Assembly: GCA_035935465.1 (NCBI GenBank)
Contig: DASYXA010000056.1
Location: 1 to 64,000 of the forward strand
Origin: UBA4735 sp035935465
Lineage (GTDB): Bacteria; Chloroflexota; Limnocylindria; P2-11E
Direction of reading: 5' to 3'
Length of the DNA: 64,000 bases
Position numbers and translations under genes: made by a program. Each line of letters starts with the position of its first letter. The first letter of the stretch is position 1. The notes below the pieces were generated by a model. That model worked only from the letters and a program-made list of their open reading frames with translations, did no database searches and was not told where the DNA came from. Below are positions 27,151 through 36,181 of the stretch, in pieces.

Positions 27151-28059
27151 GTGGAGATCGGCCTCGGGATCGACGGCCGGCTGGCGCTTTCCGCAGCGGA
27201 GCAGGCCGACATCGCGGCCGAGGCCGCGGTCCTCGGCTACACGAGCCTCTGGACACCGGCACGCGACGACGACCCGTTCGAGCTCTGCGCCCTCTGGCAC
27301 CGCTCGAGTGGGCTCGAGACCGGCATCTCGGTGCTCCCGATCCAGCGCTGGAGCGCGGAGCGCCTCGTCGCGTCCGCGCGACCGGCCTTCGAGCGCACCG
27401 CGGGCCACTTCGTGCTCGGCGTCGGCGCGGGCACTGTCCGCGACGCGCCGATCCGCCGGATGCGCGATCTGGAGTCCTCCCTGCGCCCCGCGCTGGGCGC
27501 GGGCCGCATCTATCTGGGCGCGCTCGGGCCGCAGATGCTCCACCTCGCGGGTGAGCGGTACGACGGCGCCGCGCTCAACTGGTGCTCGCCGCAACAAGCG
27601 CTCTGGAGCCGCGAGCGCGTCGCGGCCGGCGCGCTCGCCGCCGGACGCGATCCGCGCGACATCCGCATCCACCAGTACATCCGCCTCTGCGTCGACCCGG
27701 ACATCGCCGCCGCGCGCCAGGCCCTCGCCAAGATGGTCCTCGCCTACGCGCTGAACCGGCCGGGCGGCGACACGTCGAAGGGCTACCGCGGCCACTTCAC
27801 GCGGATGGGCTTCGACGAAACGCTCACCGAGCTCGAGGCGCTGCGTGACCGGGGGGCCGGCGACGACGCGCTGGCCGCGCGGCTGCCCGACGAGCTGCTC
27901 GCGCGGGTCGGCTGGTGGGGACCGCCGGAGGGCGCGGCCGCGGGCTTCGGATCGCTCACCGCCGGCCTGGACGTCGCGGTCGTTCGGGTCGTTGCGGCGA
28001 AGCGGAACGATGCCGACTGCGTGCGCCTCGCGATGCGGAGCTGCGTCCGGGCTAGCTGA
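27151..28059 (+). CDS. LLM class (luciferase-like) oxidoreductase
   Basis: A 302-residue TIM-barrel oxidoreductase using F420 or FMN. It starts with a GTG directly into the first strand (EIGLGIDGRL). Other visible pieces are YTSLWTPA, TGISVLPIQRW, FVLGVGAGTVRDAPIRRM and the C-terminal IHQYIRLCVD strand, in the order usual for the family. A short divergent control region of about 24 bp is shared with lhr. It ends inside the end of the convergent FKBP gene. The substrate is unknown. Confidence 0.85.
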   Translation: MEIGLGIDGRLALSAAEQADIAAEAAVLGYTSLWTPARDDDPFELCALWHRSSGLETGISVLPIQRWSAERLVASARPAFERTAGHFVLGVGAGTVRDAPIRRMRDLESSLRPALGAGRIYLGALGPQMLHLAGERYDGAALNWCSPQQALWSRERVAAGALAAGRDPRDIRIHQYIRLCVDPDIAAARQALAKMVLAYALNRPGGDTSKGYRGHFTRMGFDETLTELEALRDRGAGDDALAARLPDELLARVGWWGPPEGAAAGFGSLTAGLDVAVVRVVAAKRNDADCVRLAMRSCVRAS

Positions 28060-28423
28060 CCTTCAGCAGGTCCACGACGAAGACCAGCGTCTCCCCGGGC
28101 TGGATGTCACGGCCGGCGCCGCGATCGCCGTACCCGAGGCGCGGCGGGATCGTGAGCCTGCGGCGGCCGCCGACCTTCATGCCCGCCACACCCTGATCCC
28201 AGCCCTTGATGACGCGCCCAGCGCCGAGCTGGAACGAGAACGTGCCGCCGCGGTCCCAGGACGCGTCGAATTGTCGCTTAGTCGACCAGCTCACGCCGAC
28301 GTAATGGACATCGACGGTCTTGCCCGCGGTCGCCTCGGTGCCGGTGCCGAGCGCGAGGTCTTCGGCCACAAGGTCGTCCGGTGGCGCGCCCGCCGGGATC
28401 GTGACATCGGGTTTGGTGGCCAC
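28052..28423 (-). CDS. FKBP-type peptidyl-prolyl isomerase
   Basis: A 123-residue single-domain cytosolic FKBP. The canonical pieces are VDVHYVG, FDASWDRG, FSFQLGAGRVIKGWDQGVAGM, RRLTIPPRLGYGDRG and a final LVFVVDLLKV strand. The N-terminal 20 residues are flexible. No signal peptide is present. It overlaps the LLM gene by 8 nt at the 3' end and is divergent from the membrane protein at 28448. Confidence 0.92.
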   Translation of the reverse strand: MATKPDVTIPAGAPPDDLVAEDLALGTGTEATAGKTVDVHYVGVSWSTKRQFDASWDRGGTFSFQLGAGRVIKGWDQGVAGMKVGGRRRLTIPPRLGYGDRGAGRDIQPGETLVFVVDLLKVS

Positions 28424-28447
28424 CCGCCGATGCTAGCGTTCGCGCCG

Positions 28448-28918
28448 GTGACGTACTTCCACGAGGAGCAGCGGTTCCGCGAGTCGTGGCTCTGGCTCGT
28501 GATCGCGATCCCGATCACGTTCGCGGTCTGGCGCATCGTCGTGACCCCTGGCGCGTCCGCGTCGGCCGCGATCGCCATCGTGCTCGTGGGGATCGGAGCG
28601 GGTCTGCTGCTCGCGCTCGCGCGGCTCGAGACGACCGTCACCGCCGATCGGGTGGTCGTACGGTTCCACGGCCTCTGGCCGACCCGGACCATCGGCCTCG
28701 ACGACATCGCCGCGGTCGCGCCGATGCGGTACACGATGTGGGACTCGGGTGGCTGGGGCGTCCACTTCGGCCTTGCGGGCATGACCTACAACGTGAGCGG
28801 CAACGACGGTGTGCACTTCGTGCTCAGGGACGGACGACGGATCCTCGTCGGCACGCAGCGTCCAGCGGAGCTCGAGGCGGCGGTCGCGACCGCCAGGGCG
28901 GCGCGCCCGACGGGCTAA
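28448..28918 (+). CDS. small membrane protein with PH-like domain (DUF6141-like)
   Basis: A 156-residue protein. It starts TYFHEEQRFRESWLWL, then has two closely spaced transmembrane helices (about residues 15-60) and a cytoplasmic bacterial-PH-like beta domain (VTADRVVVRFHGLWPTRTI, then YNVSGNDGVHFVLRDGRRIL with a final helix). The N-terminal F-x-E-x-Q-x-FR pattern resembles DUF6141. A GTG at 28448 is chosen; an in-frame ATG at 28430 would add six residues and nearly touch the divergent FKBP start. Function is unknown. It ends over the end of the M3 peptidase gene. Confidence 0.72.
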   Translation: MTYFHEEQRFRESWLWLVIAIPITFAVWRIVVTPGASASAAIAIVLVGIGAGLLLALARLETTVTADRVVVRFHGLWPTRTIGLDDIAAVAPMRYTMWDSGGWGVHFGLAGMTYNVSGNDGVHFVLRDGRRILVGTQRPAELEAAVATARAARPTG

Positions 28919-30825
28919 TCGCGCGGCGCGAGCCACTCCTTGAACGCGTCGAAGCCGTACGGGCGGCCGAGGAAGTCCTTCACCAGATCGGCGGCCGGCT
29001 TCGTGCCACCGGGTGCGAGGACCAGGTCGCGATAGCGCTTGGCCTGCCGCAGGTCCATGAGGCCGCTCTTGAACGCGCCGTGCATGTCCTTCGCGATGAC
29101 GAGCGACCACATGTAGGTGTAGTAGAGAGCGGTGTAGCCCTCGAGATGGCCGAACGACGCCTGCATCGCGGTCCCCTCGGGCATCACCACCTTCGAGAAC
29201 TCCGTGGACGCATCGAACACGATCTTCGTCGTGTCCAGTCCCTTCGGGTCGCGGTCGTGCAGGCGGAGCGAGATCGCCGACAGCATGAGCTGCCGCTGGA
29301 CGTGCGTGCCCCGGCCGAAGTCACGTGCCTCGCGGAGCTTCCGCACGAGCGCCTCGGGGATCACCGCGCCCGTCTCGACGTGTCGCGCGAAGCGGCGGAG
29401 CACGTCGTAGTCGTAGATCCACTCCTCGAGGAACTGCGACGGCGCCTCGATGAAGTCCCACTCCGCCGGCCGGCGCGCGCGCGCCCACTCGATCTCGCCG
29501 CTGACGATCCCGTGCACGAGATGCCCGAACTCGTGGAAATACGTCACGACCTCCGAGTGCTGCATGAGCGCGGGCCCCTGCTGCGCGCTCGGGTCCGGGA
29601 AGTTGCAGACCAGCACGCCGTGCGGCTTCGAGCGGCCCTTGAAGCCGGGGATGAGCGTGAAGCAGGCGGCGTGCTTGAACTTCCCCTCGCGCGGGTGCAT
29701 GTCGAGCGAGATGTGGCCCATCGCCCTGCCGTCGACACTCACCGCGAACGTCTCGACCGACGGGTGCCACAGCTCCAGCTTCACCGGGGTGAACGTGAGG
29801 CCGAAGAGCTCGCTGTTGAGATCGAGGATGGCCTGGCGCACCGCGCGGTACTCGAAGTACGGCCGCAGCTCGCGGCCGTCGTAGCTGTACTTGCGGGCCT
29901 TCACCCGCTCGAGGAGGTACTGGATGTCCCACGTGCCGATCGGCTCGGCGCCCTTCTCCGCCACGAGCGCCGCGTACTCGCTGTCGGCGCTCTCCTGGCA
30001 GGCGGCGCGCGCGCGCTCGATGAACTCGCGGATCGCGCCGGCGGACCCGGTCATCTTGTCCTCGGACGCGTACTCCGCCCAGCTCGGATAGCCCAGGAGC
30101 GAGGCGAGCTCGGCGCGCTTGGCGAGCATCTGCTCGAGCAGCCGGACATTCGCCGGCACGGCGCGCGTGAGGTTCACGATCGCGAGCGCCTTGCGAGCCG
30201 CCTCGTCCGTCGCGTAGGTCATGAACGGAATGAGGTCCGGGTAGTTCGTCGTCACGTGCACCATGCCGTTCGTGTCGACCGGATGCGCGGCGACGTAATC
30301 GGGCGGCATGCCGTCGAGCTGCGTCGGATCGAGCACGACCTCCTGGACGTCCTCGCGGATGTTCTTCGCGAACTCCTGCTCGACCTTCACCAGCTCCGCG
30401 CGGAGCGTGCGGACGCGCTCCTGGTCCGCGGCGCCGAGCTCGATGCCCGAGCGGCGCATGTCGCGGCGCGCGAGCTCGACCACGCGCCGCGCGACCGGCT
30501 CGAGCGTCGGCGGTTCGATCCCGCCGAGGGCGTCGTAGAGCGGCCGGTCCTGACCGAGACGGGTCGTGAACGCCGAGAGCTCCTGGATGATGGTGTCGGC
30601 GGCCGCGCGGACCTCGGGGTCCGGATGGACCTCGGCCATGAGGCTGCACTCGCTCGCCGCTCCGGCGACCTCGATGCCGATCTCGTTGTACGGCCGGAGC
30701 GCGTTCGCCTCGGTGAACGGCGCCCTCACCCCGCGGAGGCCCGCCCGATGCGCTTCGGCGCGCGCGAGCCGCGCCCGGTTGCGTTCCAAGAGCTCGGACG
30801 CGACGGCGTTCGTCGTGGTCGTCAT
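28915..30825 (-). CDS. M3 family oligoendopeptidase
   Basis: Cytosolic zinc metallopeptidase degrading oligopeptides, 636 residues. The zinc motif HEFGH (about residue 450) is in VVTYFHEFGHLVHGI, and the third ligand Glu lies about 25-30 residues later in DFIEAPSQFLEEW. The long all-helical fold and the PFMTYATDEAARKA and FGHLEGYTALYYTYMWS blocks match thimet-oligopeptidase-like enzymes. The ATG at 30825 overlaps the stop of the upstream TPP enzyme by 4 nt (ATGA), so the two are coupled. Confidence 0.92.
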   Translation of the reverse strand: MTTTTNAVASELLERNRARLARAEAHRAGLRGVRAPFTEANALRPYNEIGIEVAGAASECSLMAEVHPDPEVRAAADTIIQELSAFTTRLGQDRPLYDALGGIEPPTLEPVARRVVELARRDMRRSGIELGAADQERVRTLRAELVKVEQEFAKNIREDVQEVVLDPTQLDGMPPDYVAAHPVDTNGMVHVTTNYPDLIPFMTYATDEAARKALAIVNLTRAVPANVRLLEQMLAKRAELASLLGYPSWAEYASEDKMTGSAGAIREFIERARAACQESADSEYAALVAEKGAEPIGTWDIQYLLERVKARKYSYDGRELRPYFEYRAVRQAILDLNSELFGLTFTPVKLELWHPSVETFAVSVDGRAMGHISLDMHPREGKFKHAACFTLIPGFKGRSKPHGVLVCNFPDPSAQQGPALMQHSEVVTYFHEFGHLVHGIVSGEIEWARARRPAEWDFIEAPSQFLEEWIYDYDVLRRFARHVETGAVIPEALVRKLREARDFGRGTHVQRQLMLSAISLRLHDRDPKGLDTTKIVFDASTEFSKVVMPEGTAMQASFGHLEGYTALYYTYMWSLVIAKDMHGAFKSGLMDLRQAKRYRDLVLAPGGTKPAADLVKDFLGRPYGFDAFKEWLAPRD

Positions 30826-32411
30826 CGGCGCTCGGAGTCTACCGAGAGCCGGTATCCCGCGGGATCGACGTGCGCGGCGACGACCGTCACGCGCGTCGAC
30901 CGCGCCGCGTCGCGGAACGCGGCGCGGCACTCGTCCACCGTGCCCACCGCGATGCCGTCGGCGCTGAAGGCCGTCGCGAGCGCGCGATAGTCGAGCGCGC
31001 CGAAGGTCGTCCCGGTCACGGGGAAGCCCTTGCGCTCCTGGCCGGCCTTGATCTGCTGGAGGGCCTCGTCGGCGAGGACGACGACCGTGAACGCGAGCCC
31101 GAGCCGCGCCGCGGTCTCGAGCTCCGCCACGCTCATCGCGAAGCCGCCATCACCGAGGATGCAGGCGACGGCCCGGTCGGGGCGTGCCAGCTTCAGTCCG
31201 ATCGCCGCGGGCAGGCCGTACCCCATCGACGAGAGGCCGTTGGACACGAAGAAGGTCCGCGGCAGGTAGGCGGGCCAGCACTGGACCGAGACAGCCTTGT
31301 TGAAGCCCACGTCGCACGACACCAGCGCGTCCTCGGGGAGCGACTCGCGCAGCGCCGCCAGGACGTCCTGCGAAGTGAGGCCGTCGCGCCTGGGGCGCAC
31401 GGATCGCCGGAACTCGTCACGGAAGCGCGCCGCGTCGGTCGCGTCGAGCCGATCCGCCGCGCGGAGCGCGTCGAGCGCCTCCGCGATCGGGCCGACGATC
31501 TCGATCGCAGCCGCGTAGTGGCGATCGTCGTTCGGGACCGGACCGATGTGGATGACCGGCGCGGGGGCGGTCCAGTCGCGGTCGAGCTCGACCGGGTCGA
31601 GCCCGACCATGAGGACGAGATCGCGCCCGGCGATCCACTCATAGAGCGTGGCGCTGCCGAGGCCCTCGATCGTCCCGATGCAGAGCGGATGGTCGTCGCG
31701 GAGCAGGCCCTTCGCCTTGGGCGACAGGATCGCCGGTATCCCCCACGCCTCGACGAACCGGCGGAGCGCCACGCCCGTCGCGTCATCGAGCGCATCGAGC
31801 CCGGCCAGGACCGCCGGCCGCGCGCTCTTCCGCAGCGCCGCGAGGGCAGCGTCCACCGCGGAACGGTCGAGCGCGGCGGGCACGGCCGCGTCGGCGCCCA
31901 TCGCGCCGGCGACGGCCTCCTGCGCCGCGACGCCGCTCGGCACTTCGAGGAAGACCGGACCCTGGCGCCTGCGCGACGCAAGACGCACCGCGCGGTCGGT
32001 GACCGCGACCGCGTTCGCCGCGTTCACCCGCGCCTGCCACTTCGTGATCGGCGCGAAGAGCGCGCGGAGATCGAGCTTCTGGTGGGTCACGATCTCGAAC
32101 CGGTCCGCCGGCAGCTGCCCGGTGATCGCGATCAGCGGCGCGCGGTCGAGGTACGCGTGCGCCACGCCGGTGACGAGGTTCGTCGCGCCCGGCCCGAGCG
32201 TCGCGAGGCACGCGCCGGGCCGGCCGCTGCAGCTGGCCATCGCCTCGGCCATGAACGCCGCGCCGGTCTCGTGCTTGGCGAGGACGAACTCGAGGCCGGC
32301 CTGGCGGAAGCCTTCGATGAGATCGACGACCTCTCCGCCGGGGTGCCCGAAGACGTGACGGATCCCGGCGGCGTACAGCCGGTCCCCGATCGCCCGCGCG
32401 ACGGTCGACAC
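30822..32411 (-). CDS. thiamine-diphosphate-dependent enzyme, acetolactate-synthase-like (copy 1)
   Basis: A 529-residue three-domain TPP enzyme. The N-terminal Pyr domain has the catalytic Glu48 in AKHETGAAFMAEAM and LATLGPGATNLVTGVAHAYL. The C-terminal PP domain has the Mg/TPP motif GDGGFAMSVAELETAARLG. The final Asn of the usual GDG-x(n)-N(N) motif appears replaced (VVLADEALQQI), so Mg coordination may differ from true acetolactate synthase. The GTG at 32411 is preferred to a longer frame. It is coupled to the M3 peptidase downstream. It could be a decarboxylase or ligase on a 2-oxo acid other than pyruvate. It is only distantly similar to the second TPP enzyme at 34242. Confidence 0.8.
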   Translation of the reverse strand: MSTVARAIGDRLYAAGIRHVFGHPGGEVVDLIEGFRQAGLEFVLAKHETGAAFMAEAMASCSGRPGACLATLGPGATNLVTGVAHAYLDRAPLIAITGQLPADRFEIVTHQKLDLRALFAPITKWQARVNAANAVAVTDRAVRLASRRRQGPVFLEVPSGVAAQEAVAGAMGADAAVPAALDRSAVDAALAALRKSARPAVLAGLDALDDATGVALRRFVEAWGIPAILSPKAKGLLRDDHPLCIGTIEGLGSATLYEWIAGRDLVLMVGLDPVELDRDWTAPAPVIHIGPVPNDDRHYAAAIEIVGPIAEALDALRAADRLDATDAARFRDEFRRSVRPRRDGLTSQDVLAALRESLPEDALVSCDVGFNKAVSVQCWPAYLPRTFFVSNGLSSMGYGLPAAIGLKLARPDRAVACILGDGGFAMSVAELETAARLGLAFTVVVLADEALQQIKAGQERKGFPVTGTTFGALDYRALATAFSADGIAVGTVDECRAAFRDAARSTRVTVVAAHVDPAGYRLSVDSERR

Positions 32412-32456
32412 GGCCCTAACTATCGTGGAACCGCCCCGGCGGCCCGGGGCCGGATG

Positions 32457-32486
32457 TTGCTGACGCAACTATCGGTGTGGTATCCT
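32457..32486 (+). promoter_or_regulatory. candidate promoter of the DUF1059-like/ALDH/TPP-enzyme unit
   Basis: TTGCTG and TATCCT with 18-bp spacing lie in a locally AT-richer stretch 46 bp after the divergent GTG at 32411. They leave a leader of about 100 nt before the TTG start at 32595. Confidence 0.45.
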
Positions 32487-32594
32487 TGACCTCGCATCCC
32501 GCGCCGCACCGTCCTTGTGAGGCCAGCCGCTCCTTCACCCTCGCGGCTGCCGACCGACCGGTCCACCGGCCAGCAATTTGGAGGAACCACACGA

Positions 32595-32816
32595 TTGAAG
32601 ACGTCAGGACTTCCCTGCCGCGCCACGATGGACTGTGACGCCGTGTTCACGCCCGCGGACGACAAGACCCTGAAGCTCCTGCTCGCGGCCGCCGCCGAGC
32701 GCGACGCGCACGAGCTCGCGGCCCACGGGTACACCCACCGGATCATCGACGTCGCCAAGCCGGACTTCGCCGCGGGTCCCCGTGGCCGCCGTCCGCGCAA
32801 GGAAGCCGCCGCCTAA
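32595..32816 (+). CDS. small DUF1059-like protein
   Basis: A 73-residue protein. LPCRATMDCDAVF recalls the DUF1059 pattern of a Cys followed by a (G/M)(L/M)DC(D/P) turn, then a helix ending in ELAAHGYTH, like that family's C-terminal His/Gly helix. A Lys/Arg-rich tail follows. A TTG at 32595 is chosen because GGAGG lies 10 nt before it; an ATG at 32628 is within the conserved motif and therefore less likely. It stands first in an apparent unit with an aldehyde dehydrogenase 10 bp downstream. Function of the family is unknown. Confidence 0.68.
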   Translation: MKTSGLPCRATMDCDAVFTPADDKTLKLLLAAAAERDAHELAAHGYTHRIIDVAKPDFAAGPRGRRPRKEAAA

Positions 32817-32825
32817 GGCCGTGGC

Positions 32826-34229
32826 GTGACGACGATCGAGTCCGTCGAGCCCGCCACCGAAGCCGTCCGCGCTCGCTTCGAACCGCATTCGAACGCCGAC
32901 GTCAATGCCGCGATCCGGTCTGCCGACGCGGCGTTCCGTTTCTGGCGGACCGTCCCGCTGGCCGAGCGCGCGATCCGGATGCATCTGCTCGCGACGGTCC
33001 TCCGTGACCGCAAGGACCGCTACGCGCGGCTCATCACGACCGAGATGGGCAAGCCGATCACCGAGGCGCTCGCCGAGATCGAGAAGTGCGCCTGGAGCTG
33101 CGACTTCTACGCGGACCACGCCGCCGCGTACCTGGCCGACGAACCCGTCGAGACGAACGCGCGCGCGAGCTACGTCTCCTTCCAGCCGTTGGGCGTGATC
33201 CTCGCGGTCATGCCCTGGAACTACCCGTTCTGGCAGGTCATCCGGTTCCTCGCGCCCGCGCTCATGGCCGGCAACGCCGCGCTCCTCAAGCACGCGTCGA
33301 ACGTCCCGCAGTGCGCGCTCGCGCTCGAAGAGGCGGTCCACGACGCGGGCTACCCGGACGGGCTGCTCCGCACGCTCCTCGTCGCGGGCGCCGCGATCGA
33401 GCCGGTCATCGCGGACGAGCGCGTGCGGGCGGTGACGCTCACCGGGAGCACCGAGACCGGCAAGCGCATCGCGGCGCTCGCGGGACAGGTGGTGAAGAAA
33501 GCCGTCCTCGAGCTCGGCGGATCCGACCCGTTCATTGTTCTTCGCGATGCCGACCTCGGCGCCGCCGTGGAGACCGCCGCGCGGGCGCGCTTCCAGAACG
33601 CCGGCCAGTCGTGCATCGCGGCGAAGCGGTTCCTCGTCGAAGCACCGGTCGCCGCGGAGTTCGAACGGCGGTTCGCGGACGCGATCCGCGCATTGCGGGT
33701 CGGCGATCCTTTGGATCCCGCGACGCAGGTCGGCCCGCTCGCGCGCGAGGATCTGCGCGACGCGCTCGAGCGGCAGGTGGCCGGGTCGGTGCGGATGGGC
33801 GCGCGCGTCGTCCTCGGGGGGAAGAAGCGCGCGGGACCGGGCTGGTTCTACGAGCCGACGCTGCTCGCGGATGTCACGGAGGACATGCCGGTCCTGCGGG
33901 AAGAGACGTTCGGCCCGGTGGCCGCTCTGCTGAGCGTGCCGGACGCCGCGGAGGCCGTCCGGGTCGCGAACAGCTCGCCGTACGGGCTCGGCGCGGCCGT
34001 GTGGACGAGCGATGAGCGGGTTGGCCGGACCCTCGCCCGGCAGATCGAGTCCGGCTCGGTATTCATCAACGGGATGGTCGCATCCGATCCGCGCCTCCCG
34101 TTCGGTGGCGTCAAGCAGAGCGGCTACGGCCGTGAGCTGTCGAGCTTCGGCATCCGTGAGTTCGTGAACATCCAGACCATCTGGATCGGCCCGGCGAATC
34201 AGGCCCCGCCCGTCACCAGCGCCGAATAG
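32826..34229 (+). CDS. NAD(P)-dependent aldehyde dehydrogenase, succinate-semialdehyde type
   Basis: Oxidises an aldehyde to the acid. The protein is 467 residues, with Asn132 in the AVMPWNYPFWQ segment, the cofactor-loop GSTETGK (207-213), the general base Glu229 in LELGGSDPF and the nucleophile Cys263 in NAGQSCIAAKRF. The IxAVMPWNYP and GQSCIA signatures are closest to succinate-semialdehyde/glutarate-semialdehyde dehydrogenases (GabD/Sad class). GTG start. It is followed 12 bp later by an acetolactate-synthase-like gene, so the pair may work on 2-oxo acid or C4 aldehyde metabolism. Confidence 0.88.
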   Translation: MTTIESVEPATEAVRARFEPHSNADVNAAIRSADAAFRFWRTVPLAERAIRMHLLATVLRDRKDRYARLITTEMGKPITEALAEIEKCAWSCDFYADHAAAYLADEPVETNARASYVSFQPLGVILAVMPWNYPFWQVIRFLAPALMAGNAALLKHASNVPQCALALEEAVHDAGYPDGLLRTLLVAGAAIEPVIADERVRAVTLTGSTETGKRIAALAGQVVKKAVLELGGSDPFIVLRDADLGAAVETAARARFQNAGQSCIAAKRFLVEAPVAAEFERRFADAIRALRVGDPLDPATQVGPLAREDLRDALERQVAGSVRMGARVVLGGKKRAGPGWFYEPTLLADVTEDMPVLREETFGPVAALLSVPDAAEAVRVANSSPYGLGAAVWTSDERVGRTLARQIESGSVFINGMVASDPRLPFGGVKQSGYGRELSSFGIREFVNIQTIWIGPANQAPPVTSAE

Positions 34230-34241
34230 CCTCACGCGCGG

Positions 34242-35858
34242 ATGAACGTCGCCGAGCTCGTGGTCGCCTGCCTCGAGAACGAAGGCGTCCGGCACGTGTT
34301 CGCGCTTCCCGGGGAGGAGACGCTCGCGCTCGGCCTCGCGCTCGAGGACAGCACGGCGATCACCCAGGTCATCGTCCGCCACGAGCAGGGTGCCGCGTTC
34401 ATGGCCGACGTCGCCGGCCGGCTCACCTCGTACCCGGGGGTGTGCCTCGCGACGCTCGGCCCGGGCGCGACGAACCTCCTGACCGGCGTCGCGGACGCGA
34501 CCCTCGACGGCGCGCCGCTCGTCGCGCTCACCGGACAGGCCGGCCTCGAGCGGATCCACAAACGCTCGCACCAGTACGTCGACGTCCTCGGCATGTTCGC
34601 GCCGGTCGTGAAGTGGGGCGCGCGGATCGAGCTCCCCGACGGCGCGCCGGAGGTGGTCCGCACCGCGTTCCGCACGGCCCGGCTCGAGCGTCCGGGCGCC
34701 ACGCACGTCGAGCTCCCGGAGGACGTCGCCGAACGCGAAGTGGACGGACGGCCGATGACGGTGCGTCGCACGCGGTACGCGGCGGCGCGCGAGGACGCGG
34801 TCCGCGCGGCTGCCGACGCGATCAACGGCGCGAGCCGGCCGCTCCTGCTGGTCGGCAACGGGGTGCTCCGCCGGGACGCCGCCGGCCACGGCGCGGTCGC
34901 CGCGCTGCGCGCGTTCGTCGCACGCACGCGCATCCGGGCGACGCACACGTTCATGGCGAAGGGCGCGCTCGACGCCCGCGCGCCGGCGTCGTTGCCGGCG
35001 GTGGGCCTCCAGCGTCCAGGCGCCGATCTGGCCGCGCTCCCGGAGCTCGCGCAGGCCGACGTCGTCGTCTGCGTCGGCTACGACCTCGTGGAGTGGGCAC
35101 CGGCGCTCTGGAATCCCAGGGGCGACAAGCGGGTCGTTCACATCGATAGCCGGCCGGCCGAGATCGACGCGAGCTACGTCGTCGCGACGGAGATGGTCGG
35201 GGAGATCGCCGATTCGCTCGAGGCCCTCACGCCCCTCATCTCGCCCCGACCGGCGGCGGCGCACGAACGGATCGAGCTGCGTGTCGCGGGCGACGGCGCG
35301 TTCCCGCTCTGGCCGCGCCGCATCGTCGCGGATCTGCGCGCCGCGCTCGATGACGAGGACGTCGTCATCTGCGACGTCGGCGCGCACAAGGTCTGGCTGT
35401 CGCGCCTGTACCCGGCGTACGCGCCGAACACGGTGATCGTCGCCAACGGATTCGCGCCGATGGGGATCGCGCTCCCCGGCGCGATCGCGGCCAAGCTCGT
35501 GCGGCCGGAGCGCACGGTCGTCGCCTTCTCGGGCGATGGCGGGTTCCTGATGAACGTGCAGGAGCTCGAGACCGCGAAGCGCCTGGACCTTGCGATCGTG
35601 TGCGTCGTCCTCGTGGACGGCCGCTACGGGGTCATCGAGGCGAACCAGCAGCGGCGGTTCGGGCGCACCGGCGGGGTCGAGTTCACGAACCCCGACCTCG
35701 TGCAGCTCGCGCGGGCATTCGGGATCCACGGCGAGGCGGTCTCGAGCGCGGATGGCCTGCTGCCCGCGCTGCGGCGCGCGCTGGACGCCGACGGACCGGC
35801 CATCGTGGCCGTGCCGATCGACCCGCGGCAGAACACGAAGCTGGGCGACGTCCTCTAG
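34242..35858 (+). CDS. acetolactate synthase large-subunit-like TPP enzyme (copy 2)
   Basis: A 538-residue enzyme that would condense pyruvate with a second 2-oxo acid. The catalytic Glu48 is in VRHEQGAAFMADVAGRL, and LATLGPGATNLLTGVADATL and LTGQAGLERIHKRSHQYVDV follow. The TPP/Mg motif is GDGGFLMNVQELETAKRLD, with a downstream VLVDGRYGVIEANQQ segment. The HKRSHQYVD block is typical of the AlsS/AlsS-like (catabolic) branch, which works without a regulatory subunit; indeed no ilvN/ilvH gene is adjacent. No acetolactate decarboxylase is present. Confidence 0.85.
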   Translation: MNVAELVVACLENEGVRHVFALPGEETLALGLALEDSTAITQVIVRHEQGAAFMADVAGRLTSYPGVCLATLGPGATNLLTGVADATLDGAPLVALTGQAGLERIHKRSHQYVDVLGMFAPVVKWGARIELPDGAPEVVRTAFRTARLERPGATHVELPEDVAEREVDGRPMTVRRTRYAAAREDAVRAAADAINGASRPLLLVGNGVLRRDAAGHGAVAALRAFVARTRIRATHTFMAKGALDARAPASLPAVGLQRPGADLAALPELAQADVVVCVGYDLVEWAPALWNPRGDKRVVHIDSRPAEIDASYVVATEMVGEIADSLEALTPLISPRPAAAHERIELRVAGDGAFPLWPRRIVADLRAALDDEDVVICDVGAHKVWLSRLYPAYAPNTVIVANGFAPMGIALPGAIAAKLVRPERTVVAFSGDGGFLMNVQELETAKRLDLAIVCVVLVDGRYGVIEANQQRRFGRTGGVEFTNPDLVQLARAFGIHGEAVSSADGLLPALRRALDADGPAIVAVPIDPRQNTKLGDVL

Positions 35859-36181
35859 CCACCGCCGCCGGGGATCCGTGCAGCCCCGACGAGCCCGATC
35901 GAGTCGAGCGCGAGGCCGGCCCGCTGCCGGGATACCCAGCTCGGTCCGCGAGTAGCTCGCCGGGCGGGCGGATCGTGCGGTGTCACGACCGGCACCGCCC
36001 ACCCCGTTGGCCTGTGTGCTTGCTAGGCGACGGTCGTATCGTCTGACGCCAGCAAGGACCGGGGAATCGGGCGTCGCAGGGGCATCGGGGAGGAGAGGGC
36101 GCAACCGTCTGAGCCGGGCTCGCCGCCCGATCGGCGTGCGTTGAGGATGAGGCGGCGGCGTTGGCGCCGCGGAGGGTTGAG
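35859..36181 (+). other. intergenic region before the secreted propeller protein
   Basis: A 323-bp GC-rich stretch with no open frame that can be supported. The end holds GGAGGG 5 nt before the next ATG. A GTATCG element near 36030 could be part of a promoter, but no convincing -35 partner was found. Confidence 0.5.

Noticed and set aside
22694..27754. 1686-residue plus-strand open frame across lhr
   Set aside because: Antisense shadow of the Lhr helicase; Arg/Glu/Ala-rich without any recognisable motif, an effect of high GC.
28486..30990. 834-residue plus-strand open frame
   Set aside because: Antisense to the M3 peptidase, which carries HEFGH and normal length.
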